The notes beneath the pieces were generated by a model. It searched no databases. It saw only the letters and a program-made list of their open reading frames with translations, and was not told the DNA's origin. 50,833 nt of DNA from JBBRDU01 sp038203615 (GTDB lineage Bacteria > Verrucomicrobiota > Verrucomicrobiia > Chthoniobacterales > UBA10450): contig JBBRDU010000014.1 in NCBI GenBank assembly GCA_038203615.1, forward strand, positions 1 to 50,833. Reading direction: 5' to 3'. Position 1 is the stretch's first letter. Each line of letters starts with the position of its first letter. Below are positions 8,519 to 16,841 of this stretch, in pieces. The translations under genes and the position numbers were made by a program.

Positions 8519-9265
8519 TCAGTGCAACCTGTAATCGTAGAGGCGCTCATAGCATTCCCGGCATTGCGCGTAGACCTCTCGCAACCGCTCCGGCACCGGC
8601 TCATTCTTCTCCACGTAAGGCTGGAAGGAAGTCGATTTCTCCACCTGGTCATACCAATATTTTGACCAGACCCCATCGGTCGCGCGCGGACCAGGCGGCC
8701 ACGAGAGCATGGCCGGATCGAACTCGAGCTCGATAGAATGGCAGAGCAGACGAAAGATCCGCTCGGGATCCCGTAAGACATCCCTGGCGTCGATGACCGG
8801 CGGCGTTCCAACGGCATTCGCTCGCACCCAGTCGAAGATTTCCGTCTGCTGCACAAATCCCAAATCTGCCAGGGTCGGCTCACCGTTCCTCTTTATATAT
8901 GAGGTGATCACTTCCCGGGGTTCACGAATGAGAAAACAGTTCGTGACCGCACGGAGCCACTCTCGGTCGACCTCGGGCAGCAGATGATGCGTCATCTGCT
9001 TCTGGTAAAAGATCGGGGAGACCCACCCGGAAGGAGCGGCTCCGCTTAATTGCGCGACCACGGCGCGCCAGTCGGTCTGACCACTCGTCATAATAGAGGC
9101 AGCAGCCGGGTGATCCTTGCCGGTGCGCTGCAGGTAAAAAGCGTAGAAAGGCTCGTCCACCACCACCGTGTCGGAGCGGTTGCCCCACGAGCGCAGGAGA
9201 GCGGTGGAAATATTGCGCGGACCCGACCACATGGCGATGCGTCGTGTTAAGAGCTCGTTAGGCAT
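8519..9265 (-). CDS. Sulfotransferase-like P-loop protein
   Basis: A 248-residue cytoplasmic protein with a sulfotransferase-type nucleotide-binding loop at the N-terminus (RRIAMWSGPRNISTALLRSW) and a second motif FLIREPREVITSY resembling the 3'-phosphate-binding site. ATG 9265 (MPNELLTRR) was chosen because it sits just before the P-loop; a much longer open frame upstream has no family character. The gene reads into the class IV aminotransferase-fold gene, so the two products probably act together. The acceptor substrate and whether PAPS is really used are unknown. Confidence 0.75.
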   Translation of the reverse strand: MPNELLTRRIAMWSGPRNISTALLRSWGNRSDTVVVDEPFYAFYLQRTGKDHPAAASIMTSGQTDWRAVVAQLSGAAPSGWVSPIFYQKQMTHHLLPEVDREWLRAVTNCFLIREPREVITSYIKRNGEPTLADLGFVQQTEIFDWVRANAVGTPPVIDARDVLRDPERIFRLLCHSIELEFDPAMLSWPPGPRATDGVWSKYWYDQVEKSTSFQPYVEKNEPVPERLREVYAQCRECYERLYDYRLH

Positions 9266-9627
9266 GACAGGGCGAGAAAATGGCCATGCTCGGGCGAGAC
9301 ATGGGCTTTGTGATGATAAAGCTTTTCCCTTGCAGGGCGAGCCAACCGTGCGAAAGAAGATCGGTCCCAGTGCCGTTGCCGGCGCGGGATAAGCTCCTTC
9401 AGAGAGCGACGCCGTTTCCGCCCCTCCCTCCACACTCGCCATCGTGTTCCTACATTTAACCATTAACGCGTAAATACAATCCTCCCCGCCCTTTCCGCGG
9501 CAGCTCAGGGAACCATTGCTGAACTCCCTTTCGAATCCATTCATGAATGGCACACCCCTTCTCACTTCTCCCCTCTGTTTTCTCGCCGGCTCGGAATTAG
9601 CCGCACCGCCGCAATCAGGGATATGAC
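9266..9627. other. Intergenic region, 362 bp
   Basis: It lies between the divergent sulfotransferase-like and 3D-domain genes. I see no gene, RNA or clear promoter. A TCGTTAGGC 9-mer (9255-9263) sits at the start of the sulfotransferase-like gene. Confidence 0.4.
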
Positions 9628-10188
9628 ATGAAATCACTCAAACTCACACTTCTCATCAGTCTCCTGTTGGCGCCCGGCGCCTTCGCCCGGGAGGACTCAT
9701 TCCTTGCCCGGGTGACCGTCTACTGGGCCACCGGCGGCTCCGGCTCCGATCGGGACACTCGACATCACCGATGCGCCACGGGCGCACGATTACGCGACGG
9801 CCATTGCGCGGTTGATCCGCGTCACATCCCGTATGGAAGCCGTGTCCTTCTGCCGAATGGGGAAGCGCTGGCAGCCGTCGATACGGGCAGCGCGGTCAAA
9901 AATCGAAAAGCCGCGCGCCAGTCGGGACACAATGTTTCCGAACGCAGCGCGCTCGTGATTGACCGCTTCTTCGAAACCAAACGGCAGGCTCTGGCCTGGG
10001 CGGCCCGCCATCCGGCATTCATGCCGATTAAAGTGCTGCGGCCCAACTCCATTTTCGTCCCCCCTCCTCCTTCCGGAGCGAGCCCGGCGCTGGCTCGTGC
10101 CCCGATGGGCCGCAGTCCTGCGCCGACCACTCCGACGGCCGCTTTCCGAAGACAGACCCCAACCGGACTGAACCGGATGGGTCGTTAG
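9628..10188 (+). CDS. Secreted 3D-domain (lytic-transglycosylase-like) protein, copy A
   Basis: A 186-residue exported protein with a clear signal peptide (MKSLKLTLLISLLLAPGAFA). The core matches the 3D domain, a double-psi beta-barrel that cleaves peptidoglycan glycan strands: Asp63 (CAVDPRHIPYGSRV), Asp85 (AAVDTG) and Asp112 (VIDRFF). Two cysteines (49 and 60) may form a disulfide in the envelope. The C-terminal 50 residues are Pro/Ala/Arg-rich and low in complexity. It is a paralogue of the product at 10983-11612, sharing RLRDGHCAVDP. It runs convergently to the papain-fold gene at 10210-10788. Confidence 0.8.
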   Translation: MKSLKLTLLISLLLAPGAFAREDSFLARVTVYWATGGSGSDRDTRHHRCATGARLRDGHCAVDPRHIPYGSRVLLPNGEALAAVDTGSAVKNRKAARQSGHNVSERSALVIDRFFETKRQALAWAARHPAFMPIKVLRPNSIFVPPPPSGASPALARAPMGRSPAPTTPTAAFRRQTPTGLNRMGR

Positions 10189-10209
10189 GCTAAATCGTTC
10201 CGCCTCCCG

Positions 10210-10788
10210 CTAGGAGGAGAACTTCGCGTAAACCGCCACGAGCGGATAGAAGCAGCGATTCTTAGAGTGATAGTCGCTGGCAAATCCGTCTCTGGTCCGA
10301 ATCTCCACATGTCCGCGGTTGAGATTGCCGTAAACCAGCACCGCGCCAACCGGAGCCGCGTAAGGATCGCGGGTCGATAAGCGGGTAAATCCATAACTGC
10401 GCATTAGCTCGCTTCCGGCTTCCGCCGCGAAGGTCGTTTTCGGGCAGGAGTTCACCGCTCCGGCGTCCACCAGAGCCGCTTTCACGTAGTGCCAGCAGAG
10501 GCCTTTCGACCGGGCGTTGGCCCGTTCTTCCGCGATGGTCGCCGCGCGCATCAGCTTCGGATTCATGCGCGGATCGACGTAAGCCAACGGATGCACAATG
10601 GGGTGCCAGTAATGCCGGATGATGCGGGCGGAGGCGGGTCGTCCCGAAAAATCGCGGTAATAAAAGCGGGAATTGGAGCTGACCAGTCCAGCCGCACGCC
10701 CCGGGGTGACGGCAACGATCGAAAGCGAGCAAAGCAGAAGAAGCAATAATCCATGCATTCGCACGCGGCGCTTTATCGCAGAGTACAT
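10210..10788 (-). CDS. Exported papain-fold (CHAP/NlpC-like) putative wall hydrolase, copy A
   Basis: A 192-residue protein with a signal peptide (start MYSAIKRRVRMHGLLLLL, alternative Met11). A cysteine in GLCWHYVKAAL (Cys98) and a histidine in RGHVEIRTRDGF (His160) match the spacing and surroundings of the CHAP/NlpC Cys-His pair. It is a clear paralogue of the product at 12600-13169: both have MxPKLMRA, C-W-x-YVKxAL, GAVNSxPKT, SYGF, RDPxxAP and GHVEIRT. Its likely role is cutting peptide bonds in peptidoglycan. AAGGTGG precedes the start. It diverges from the second 3D-domain gene. The exact family is uncertain. Confidence 0.65.
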   Translation of the reverse strand: MYSAIKRRVRMHGLLLLLLCSLSIVAVTPGRAAGLVSSNSRFYYRDFSGRPASARIIRHYWHPIVHPLAYVDPRMNPKLMRAATIAEERANARSKGLCWHYVKAALVDAGAVNSCPKTTFAAEAGSELMRSYGFTRLSTRDPYAAPVGAVLVYGNLNRGHVEIRTRDGFASDYHSKNRCFYPLVAVYAKFSS

Positions 10789-10982
10789 GCCACCTTACAA
10801 GCGTTTTTGGCGACTTCCTGCCAACCTGGTTTTTATGGCCACTTTTTCCACCTTTCTCTTGCCCAATGCGTCCGTTGGACGAAGGGTTTACGATTCAAGT
10901 AAGGAGCGCTTCTCCTTGCTTTCTCCCACGCCTCCCCGGCGCACCGATCATTTTCGGTCAGGGAGTTTCCCATCCGCATCTT

Positions 10983-11612
10983 ATGAAATTCCTTTTCGCG
11001 CTATTTCTCTCTCTGACCTGCTCCGCCGTGGCGGGCGAGCAATCCCTGCTGGCCCGAATCACCGTCTACTGGCGGGGCGAAGGCTCGCAGTTTTGCGCTT
11101 GCTGGAATGGCATTCGGCTCAGGGACGGACATTGCGCGGTCGATCCAAAGAAGATTCCCTTCGGCAGCAAAGTATTCTTTCCCGACGCCACTTGTGTGGC
11201 CGTGGATTCGGGCCCGGCTGTCGTGAGCCGGAAAGCCGCCCGAGCCTGCGCCCGCACCGCCGCCGAACGGAGCGCGGTCGTCATCGACCGATTCTTCGAA
11301 ACAAGACAGCGGGCCTTGTCCTGGGAAAAAAGCCACCCTTACTTCATGAATGTGCGGGTGGTCACAGCCGATCGTCAGGCCGCCGGCGAATTAGAAACCG
11401 CCCCCGCCCAAGCAGCCGTCCGACCGGCGCTCAGTCCGATCGAGCCCAAAGCGAGCGTCTCCCGCGCCCTTTGCGATCTGCGCGCCATGTTCGATGCGAC
11501 TGCGCTTCGCATCCCCCCAAACGGCCGGTCCGCCCGGCCCGCCGCCATTCCTAGGAAAGCCGCACCGCTGCGCTTCATTCAGACAAAAAATTCGACACCC
11601 GCCGTTCTTTGA
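10983..11612 (+). CDS. Secreted 3D-domain (lytic-transglycosylase-like) protein, copy B
   Basis: A 209-residue exported protein starting at ATG 10983 (MKFLFALFLSLTCSAVAG is the signal peptide). The 3D aspartates are Asp54 (CAVDPKKIPFGSKV), Asp75 (VAVDSG) and Asp102 (VIDRFFETRQRAL). Compared with copy A it has extra cysteines (38, 40, 71, 88) and a longer C-terminal tail. A longer open frame upstream lacks a signal peptide and was not used. The ferritin-like gene follows after 13 bases, so the wall-lytic protein, ferritin and OsmC probably share one transcript. Confidence 0.78.
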   Translation: MKFLFALFLSLTCSAVAGEQSLLARITVYWRGEGSQFCACWNGIRLRDGHCAVDPKKIPFGSKVFFPDATCVAVDSGPAVVSRKAARACARTAAERSAVVIDRFFETRQRALSWEKSHPYFMNVRVVTADRQAAGELETAPAQAAVRPALSPIEPKASVSRALCDLRAMFDATALRIPPNGRSARPAAIPRKAAPLRFIQTKNSTPAVL

Positions 11613-11625
11613 GTCCAGTCAGATC

Positions 11626-12102
11626 ATGGAAAAAGACAATCTAATCGACTCCGCCACTGGCATCGTCACGGAGTTGAAACGGGCCTACGGGGCGGAATTG
11701 GAGACGGTGCAAAATTATCTGGCCAACTCCATCGATCTCGACGGCGTCCGCGCGGAAGAGATAAAAAAGTCACTGGCAGCGGATATCCAGGAGGAACTGG
11801 GACATGCCACCATGCTGGCAAAACGGATCAAGGTGCTGGGTGGGCGTGTGCCGGGATCGTTGGAGCTCGAACGGAAGCAAAAATACCTGCAGCCGCCGTC
11901 CGACTCGACCGATCTGATCACCGTGATCAAAGGAGTGATCGCGGCCGAGGATGCCGCCATTGAACAGTACGGAAAAATCATCCGACTCTGTGATCAGGTG
12001 GATTTCGTGACCCAGGATTTGGTGGTCGGAATTTTGGGAGACGAGCAGGAACATCGCCGGGCCTTTGTCGGCTATCTGACCGAATTTGAGAAAAGGAGTT
12101 AA
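11626..12102 (+). CDS. Ferritin-like / bacterioferritin-type diiron protein
   Basis: A 158-residue four-helix-bundle protein. Diiron ligands are visible: Glu24 in AELETVQNY, the Glu57-x-x-His60 pair in EELGH, Glu108/Glu113 in AAEDAAIEQY, and Glu140-x-x-His143 in DEQEH. It probably stores iron or consumes peroxide in the cytoplasm. The start is ATG 11626 (MEKDNLIDSATG); a longer frame without a ferritin match runs upstream. Its last codons carry the ribosome site (AAAGGAG) for the OsmC gene six bases downstream, so the two are co-translated. Confidence 0.85.
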   Translation: MEKDNLIDSATGIVTELKRAYGAELETVQNYLANSIDLDGVRAEEIKKSLAADIQEELGHATMLAKRIKVLGGRVPGSLELERKQKYLQPPSDSTDLITVIKGVIAAEDAAIEQYGKIIRLCDQVDFVTQDLVVGILGDEQEHRRAFVGYLTEFEKRS

Positions 12103-12108
12103 ACGATC

Positions 12109-12534
12109 ATGATTACACGAAAAAGTTCAGCCGTCTGGGAAGGCACGCTCAAGGAAGGGCGGGGCACGGTGAAACTCGGGAGTGGCGCTTTCGAAGGGCA
12201 ATATTCATTCGGTTCCCGCTTTGAGAACGGCACCGGCACAAATCCGGAAGAGCTGATCGGCGCGGCCGAGGCCGGTTGTTTCTCGATGGCTCTTTCGGTC
12301 AATCTGGAGAAGGCCGGTCATCCGCCCAAACGCATCAGCACTACCGCCAAAGTGAACCTGGATCGCGGCGAAAGCGGTTTTAAAATCACGAGCATCGAGC
12401 TGAATATCGAAGCCGAAGTGCCCGGCATGGAGGAAGCGAAATTTCAGGAGCAGGCCGAACTGACCAAGAAAACTTGCCCGGTCTCGGTGGCTCTGGCCGC
12501 CACTGAAATTAAGCTGAGCGCCAAGCTGCTCTAA
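12109..12534 (+). CDS. OsmC/Ohr-family peroxiredoxin
   Basis: A 141-residue thiol peroxidase that reduces organic hydroperoxides. The redox cysteines are Cys57 in AAEAGCFSMAL and Cys123 in KKTCPVSVAL, and Glu47/Glu48 in NPEELIGAA is the usual active-site partner. The SGAFEG and EGRGTVKLGSG stretches are typical of OsmC. It is translated from a strong AAAGGAG site in the ferritin-like gene. Together with ferritin it suggests an oxidative and iron stress transcript. It is convergent with the second papain-fold gene. Confidence 0.92.
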   Translation: MITRKSSAVWEGTLKEGRGTVKLGSGAFEGQYSFGSRFENGTGTNPEELIGAAEAGCFSMALSVNLEKAGHPPKRISTTAKVNLDRGESGFKITSIELNIEAEVPGMEEAKFQEQAELTKKTCPVSVALAATEIKLSAKLL

Positions 12535-12599
12535 AGGGACGCGCCGCGAAGGCCCGGCTCGCTCAACAAACAGGCTCGGTCAGGCGGGCGCGAAAGCGC

Positions 12600-13169
12600 C
12601 TAGCCTTTCGTGTAAACGCCGAGCAACGGACGGTGGGAGGGAATCTTCGAGCGGAAATCGCTCACGAATCCGTCCTTGGTTCGGATCTCCACGTGGCCGG
12701 CGGCTTTGCCGGCGCCGTAAACGATGACCGAACCGATCGGCGCCTTGAACGGGTCGCGCACGGCGAGTTTTTTAAAGCCGTAAGAATTAACTAATTCCTG
12801 GCCGGCTTCCTTGGCATACGCCGTCTTCGGATAGGAATTGACCGCGCCGGAGGCGAGCAACGCTTCCTTCACGTACTGCCAGCAACGCGAGCGCGAGTGA
12901 GCATGAGCGCGCTCCTGAGCGATGGAGACGGCACGCATCAACTTCGGACTCATGGAGCCGTCCGCTTTGGCGACCGGATGTTCAATCTTCTTCGGATAAT
13001 ATTTTGAAACGACCGGGACATACTGGGTCTTTCCGCTGGAATCTTTGAAGACAAACTGAGACTTGGCGGGGGCGATATTTTCGCCACGCGCGACTGTGAC
13101 TGTAACACTGAGAAGTGCCACAGAGGCGACCATCACAACGCGTTGGGGGAAGAGGCTGAATCGAGGCAT
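12600..13169 (-). CDS. Exported papain-fold (CHAP/NlpC-like) putative wall hydrolase, copy B
   Basis: A 189-residue protein from ATG 13169 (MPRFSLFPQRVVMVASVALL, a good signal peptide); a TTG 13 codons upstream is less likely. Cys96 (RCWQYVKEAL) and His159 (AGHVEIRTKDGF) are the putative catalytic pair. It is about 45-50% identical by eye to copy A over the last 120 residues, with the same order of motifs and no obvious break. It most likely acts on peptidoglycan peptides outside the cytoplasmic membrane. Confidence 0.65.
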   Translation of the reverse strand: MPRFSLFPQRVVMVASVALLSVTVTVARGENIAPAKSQFVFKDSSGKTQYVPVVSKYYPKKIEHPVAKADGSMSPKLMRAVSIAQERAHAHSRSRCWQYVKEALLASGAVNSYPKTAYAKEAGQELVNSYGFKKLAVRDPFKAPIGSVIVYGAGKAAGHVEIRTKDGFVSDFRSKIPSHRPLLGVYTKG

Positions 13170-13574
13170 GAAAGCGCCGCATATCGAGCATTTCGGCTGC
13201 CTTCGCAACTATTTTCTCAGAATAAATATGGCCGGTCTTGCTTCCCCCCGGCGGGGGCTCCGGGACACATCCCCAGACGGCCAGATGAAAACCCAGACCG
13301 GCGAGGAGAATCAGATCGTAACACGCTTGTTTCATGAGACTTGCATAAGTGATGTGCATCCGACCGTAGACAGGCGCGGAAAACGCTGTATCTCATCCAT
13401 AAGATGAAATTGACCTGCGTGTCCGTCCACCCCGCCGTCCTTCGGTTGGTTGTATAACGCGCGATCCTATTCTGCCAGGTTGGAGCCCGCCGCCGCGGCA
13501 CCCCAATGGTTGATCATCGACTGGATTTCCCCGACGGGAATTTCCTCAACCCCAGACTGCTCCATTTTCCCTTT
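13170..13574. other. Intergenic region, 405 bp, with a small palindrome
   Basis: It separates the divergent papain-fold gene and the small membrane-protein gene. A 13-bp palindrome CCCCCG-G-CGGGGG lies at 13245-13257. No gene or RNA is recognisable. Confidence 0.4.
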
Positions 13575-13886
13575 ATGAAACCAACATTCCAAACCCGCAC
13601 CACTCCCAAAGCGCGCGACGATGAACGTCCCGCCGCCGATTCCCAGAGCTTGCCCGCGACCGATTATGCTTTCCAAACTGCAACCTTAGAAACGGCGGCA
13701 CCCTCTACGAACGACCAAACGCTGGCCGAAGCCCGCGCCTTTCGAAAAATCAGCCGCCATTTTCTGGAGGCCGACTCCGGGCGGGAGTATGTGGCGGAAG
13801 CGCTCTTGTTCGTCTGCATCGCCCTGACCGCGGCGTGGCCGTTGGGTATGCTTGTCAAACAACTGACGAGGACGATGATTAGGTAA
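13575..13886 (+). CDS. Small single-span membrane protein, function unknown
   Basis: A 103-residue product from ATG 13575 (MKPTFQTRTTPKARDDERP). The first 70 residues are polar and probably disordered or helical, and residues about 76-96 (YVAEALLFVCIALTAAWPLG) form one likely membrane helix followed by a short basic tail, giving a C-terminal anchor. I do not recognise the family. Composition matches its neighbours. It precedes the Tat-exported epimerase-like gene by about 150 bases. Confidence 0.45.
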   Translation: MKPTFQTRTTPKARDDERPAADSQSLPATDYAFQTATLETAAPSTNDQTLAEARAFRKISRHFLEADSGREYVAEALLFVCIALTAAWPLGMLVKQLTRTMIR

Positions 13887-14033
13887 TCGTAGCCCGAGAC
13901 GATCTTTGCCCCAGGCGGCGCATCTTCGCCTCGGGCGTCCGCCCGTCCCGAACAGCGGGCTGTCTGTGCCAGGAGGCCGGACGTCGGTTCGATAGGATGG
14001 CTTTCCTTCAGCCAGCCATTAATCTTCCTGGGC

Positions 14034-15167
14034 ATGAGACCCGATCGCAGAACTTTCCTCAAACTTTCCGCTGCTGCCGGAACGGCCGTCACTCTCGGAG
14101 TCAGAACGCGCCCGCTGCTGGGCGCGACGGATCAGAAACCATCAAAACCGTTGCGAATCCTGATTTTGGGTGGAACCGGCTTCACCGGGCCTTCCCAGGT
14201 GCGTTACGCGCTCAGCCGGGGACACAAGGTGACTGTGTTCAATCGCGGCAAAACCCATCCAGGTGAACTGCCTAACGAAACCGAACAGCTCCTGGGCGAT
14301 CGTAATGGGAAACTGGACGCCCTCCAGGGCCGCCAATGGGATGTCGTCATCGATAACCCGACCAGCCTGCCCGTCTGGGTGCGCGACGCCGCCGCCGTGC
14401 TCAAGGGGAACGTCGACCGCTACATTTTCATCTCCACCGTGTCCGTCTACGCCGACACCAACAAAGGCTACGACGAAACCGGGCCGCTCGCTAAATACGA
14501 TGGACCGGATCCTTATAAAGAGACGATCGAAGCGATGCGTGCCTCCGGATACAGGACTTATGGTCCACTCAAGGCGCTCTCCGAACAGGAAGCGGAGAAG
14601 GCGTTCCCCGGCAAAGCGCTCATCATCCGCCCTGGCCTCATCGTGGGCCCGCGTGACGAAACGGATCGTTTCACCTATTGGCCGGTGCGGATCGACCGCG
14701 GCGCCGAAGTGCTCGCTCCCGGCGATCCAACCGACCCGGTCCAAATCATCGACGGTCGTGATTTGGCCGAATGGACCATCGGCATGGCCGAGAAGGGCGG
14801 GGCCGGAATCTATAATGCGGTCGGACCGGACAAGCCGCTGACCATCGGCGCCCTGCTCGATGGCATCAAAGGCGGCCTTCGCTCAAGTGCCACTTTCACC
14901 TGGGTCACGGCAGAGTTTCTCAAGCAACAGAAGGTCGAAGCCTGGTCGGACATGCCGGTGTGGACCGGAGAAGAGAGCGGAATGGCGCGCACCAGCAATC
15001 AGGGCGCGGTCGCCAAAGGACTGACCTTCCGTCCCCTGGCCGAAACGGCTCGAGATACGCTCGCCTGGTTCAAGCAACAGAGGCCGGAGCGTCAGGGCAA
15101 GTTGCGAGCTGGTCTAGCGGCGCAGCGTGAAGCGGAAGTCTTGGCCGCGTGGCACCAACAAAAATAG
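14034..15167 (+). CDS. Tat-exported NAD-dependent epimerase/dehydratase-like protein
   Basis: A 377-residue extended short-chain dehydrogenase fold. The N-terminus MRPDRRTFLKLSAAAGTA is a twin-arginine signal (R-R-T-F-L-K), so the protein is exported folded, presumably with its cofactor. The Rossmann motif LILGGTGFTG is at about residues 41-50, and FISTVSVYAD and a YGPLKALSEQEAEK segment (Tyr/Lys region) follow. The C-terminal half (FTYWPVRIDRGAEVLAPGD, IIDGRDLAEW) matches this epimerase group, often called isoflavone reductase-like. The substrate is unknown; periplasmic location is unusual for an NAD(P)-dependent enzyme. Confidence 0.8.
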   Translation: MRPDRRTFLKLSAAAGTAVTLGVRTRPLLGATDQKPSKPLRILILGGTGFTGPSQVRYALSRGHKVTVFNRGKTHPGELPNETEQLLGDRNGKLDALQGRQWDVVIDNPTSLPVWVRDAAAVLKGNVDRYIFISTVSVYADTNKGYDETGPLAKYDGPDPYKETIEAMRASGYRTYGPLKALSEQEAEKAFPGKALIIRPGLIVGPRDETDRFTYWPVRIDRGAEVLAPGDPTDPVQIIDGRDLAEWTIGMAEKGGAGIYNAVGPDKPLTIGALLDGIKGGLRSSATFTWVTAEFLKQQKVEAWSDMPVWTGEESGMARTSNQGAVAKGLTFRPLAETARDTLAWFKQQRPERQGKLRAGLAAQREAEVLAAWHQQK

Positions 15168-15170
15168 CCA

Positions 15171-15274
15171 TGTCATCCCGAGCGTTGGGATCACGACCGG
15201 GCGGAATGCTGATCTCACACATGCAAAGCACGTCACACAAGTTAGGAGAGTTCCTTCGCTTGCGCTCAGGATGC
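15171..15274. repeat. Dispersed intergenic repeat (TGTCATCCCGAGCG family), copy 1
   Basis: It begins TGTCATCCCGAGCG and ends CTTGCGCTCAGGATG, a degenerate inverted end. It lies between the epimerase-like and transporter genes. The same opening 14-mer begins copy 2 at 16674. Confidence 0.5.
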
Positions 15275-15287
15275 CAACGCCTTTGAG

Positions 15288-16643
15288 ATGAGAAGCCTGC
15301 TTAACAAAATCGTCGACGTCAAGCCTAACGAAATGCGGGCGCTCGGGCTGGCCTTTCTTTTCAACTTCGTCATTCTGGGCAGCTATTATGTCATTCGCCC
15401 CATTCGGGATGACATCGCGGCGGCCGGTAGCCTCGAAAGCTTGTCCTGGATGTTCACCGGCACACTGGTCGCCATGCTCGTGGCCAACGCACTTTTCTCC
15501 GCCATCGTCGCGCGCATGTCGCGGCGAAAATTCATTCCCATCGCCTACCGCTTTTTCATGGCGAATCTCGTCCTCTTCTACCTGCTGATGCGAACAGCCC
15601 CGCCGGCCCAGAGCATCTGGATTGGCCGCGCCTTCTATATTTGGGTCAGCGTCTTCAACCTGTTCGTCGTCACCCTTTTCTGGGCCTTCATGACGGACGT
15701 GTTCAACACGGAGCAGGCCAAACGCCTCTTCGCTTTGATCAGCGTGGGCGGCTCGTTGGGAGCCATCGTCGGTCCCATCATTACCGTCTCGCTGGTCCGC
15801 CAGCTGGGCGCGGCCAATCTGATTCTTCTGACCGCCGCGCTGCTCGAACTCGGCCCCTGGTGTGTAAAGTTTTTTCCCACCGGGTTCGCCGGTGAACATG
15901 CCCCCTTGGATGACCGACCGCGAGCCGACCAGGAATTGACGGACGCCGAAGTGTCTCAGCAAACGCCCGCTCCGTCATCCGCGGCCGATGCCGAAAAACC
16001 CATCGGCGGCAGCATCGTTTCGGGGATTTCCCATGTCGTTCAATCTCCTTACCTGCTCGGCATCTGCGCTTTCATGCTACTCCACGCCGTTACCTCCACT
16101 CTGGCCTACTTCCAACAGGCGGACATTACCGGCCACCAGTTTCACGACCGCGCCGCTCGCACCGCGTTTTTTGCGCAACTCGATCTGTCGGTCAACCTCA
16201 TCACGGTTGTCGTTCAACTCTTCCTCACGGGGCGTCTCTTAAAATGGTTCGGCGTCGGCTGGACGCTCGTCCTGATGCCGGCCTTAAGCATGGCGGGCTT
16301 CGTCGCGATGGGCTGCGTGCCGATGCTCACCCTGCTCGCCTTGTTCCAGGTGATGCGCCGCGCCGCCAATTTCGCCGTCACCCGGCCGGCCCGCGAAGTT
16401 CTGTTCACCGTGCTCAAGCGGGAGGACAAGTACAAAGCCAAGAGTTTCATCGACACCTTTGTTTACCGGGCCGGCGATCAAATTGGCGCCTGGTCCTACC
16501 GTGGATTGCACGACCTCGGCCTGGGCATGAGAGGAATCAGCTTCGTGGCCACGCCGCTCGCCCTCATCTGGTGTGGATTAAGTCTCTGGCTCGGTCGTAA
16601 ACAGGCCGCCCTCGCCAAAGATAGAGAAACATCCATCGCCTAA
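15288..16643 (+). CDS. Npt1-like (ATP/ADP translocase-related) or MFS membrane transporter
   Basis: A 451-residue protein with about 11-12 transmembrane helices. The N-terminal stretch KPNEMRALGLAFLFNF followed by GSYYVIRPIRDDIA matches the Npt/ADP-ATP-carrier-like branch often annotated as MFS in free-living bacteria. Its substrate is not known in free-living species and should not be assumed to be ATP. A loop of about 45 polar residues separates the two halves. The start ATG 15288 lacks a good ribosome site. The gene is bracketed by two copies of the same dispersed repeat. Confidence 0.7.
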   Translation: MRSLLNKIVDVKPNEMRALGLAFLFNFVILGSYYVIRPIRDDIAAAGSLESLSWMFTGTLVAMLVANALFSAIVARMSRRKFIPIAYRFFMANLVLFYLLMRTAPPAQSIWIGRAFYIWVSVFNLFVVTLFWAFMTDVFNTEQAKRLFALISVGGSLGAIVGPIITVSLVRQLGAANLILLTAALLELGPWCVKFFPTGFAGEHAPLDDRPRADQELTDAEVSQQTPAPSSAADAEKPIGGSIVSGISHVVQSPYLLGICAFMLLHAVTSTLAYFQQADITGHQFHDRAARTAFFAQLDLSVNLITVVVQLFLTGRLLKWFGVGWTLVLMPALSMAGFVAMGCVPMLTLLALFQVMRRAANFAVTRPAREVLFTVLKREDKYKAKSFIDTFVYRAGDQIGAWSYRGLHDLGLGMRGISFVATPLALIWCGLSLWLGRKQAALAKDRETSIA

Positions 16644-16673
16644 CGAGCCAAAGTGTTGAGCATGGGCGCGTGC

Positions 16674-16795
16674 TGTCATCCCGAGCGCCAGCGAGGCATC
16701 TCCCCGCGGCGGTGGATTACGCCAAGGACATGGCCGTGCCCCGTCTGAATGGGTGAGATCCTTCGCCCCCGCCACGGCGGGCAGGCCAGATGACA
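16674..16795. repeat. Dispersed intergenic repeat (TGTCATCCCGAGCG family), copy 2
   Basis: A 122-bp unit with inverted ends TGTCATC (16674-16680) and GATGACA (16789-16795); inside are CGAGCGCCAGCGAGGCATCT and GGTGAGATCCTTCGCC. It fills the gap between the transporter and the convergent polB gene. Confidence 0.6.
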
Positions 16796-16841
16796 CGCTT
16801 GGGAAGCTGGCCGCCATTTCGTGACGCTCGCACCTGCCCTG

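Noticed and set aside
9266..9637. N-terminal extension of the sulfotransferase-like protein
   Set aside because: The extra 124 residues lack any sulfotransferase character; ATG 9265 sits just before the P-loop.
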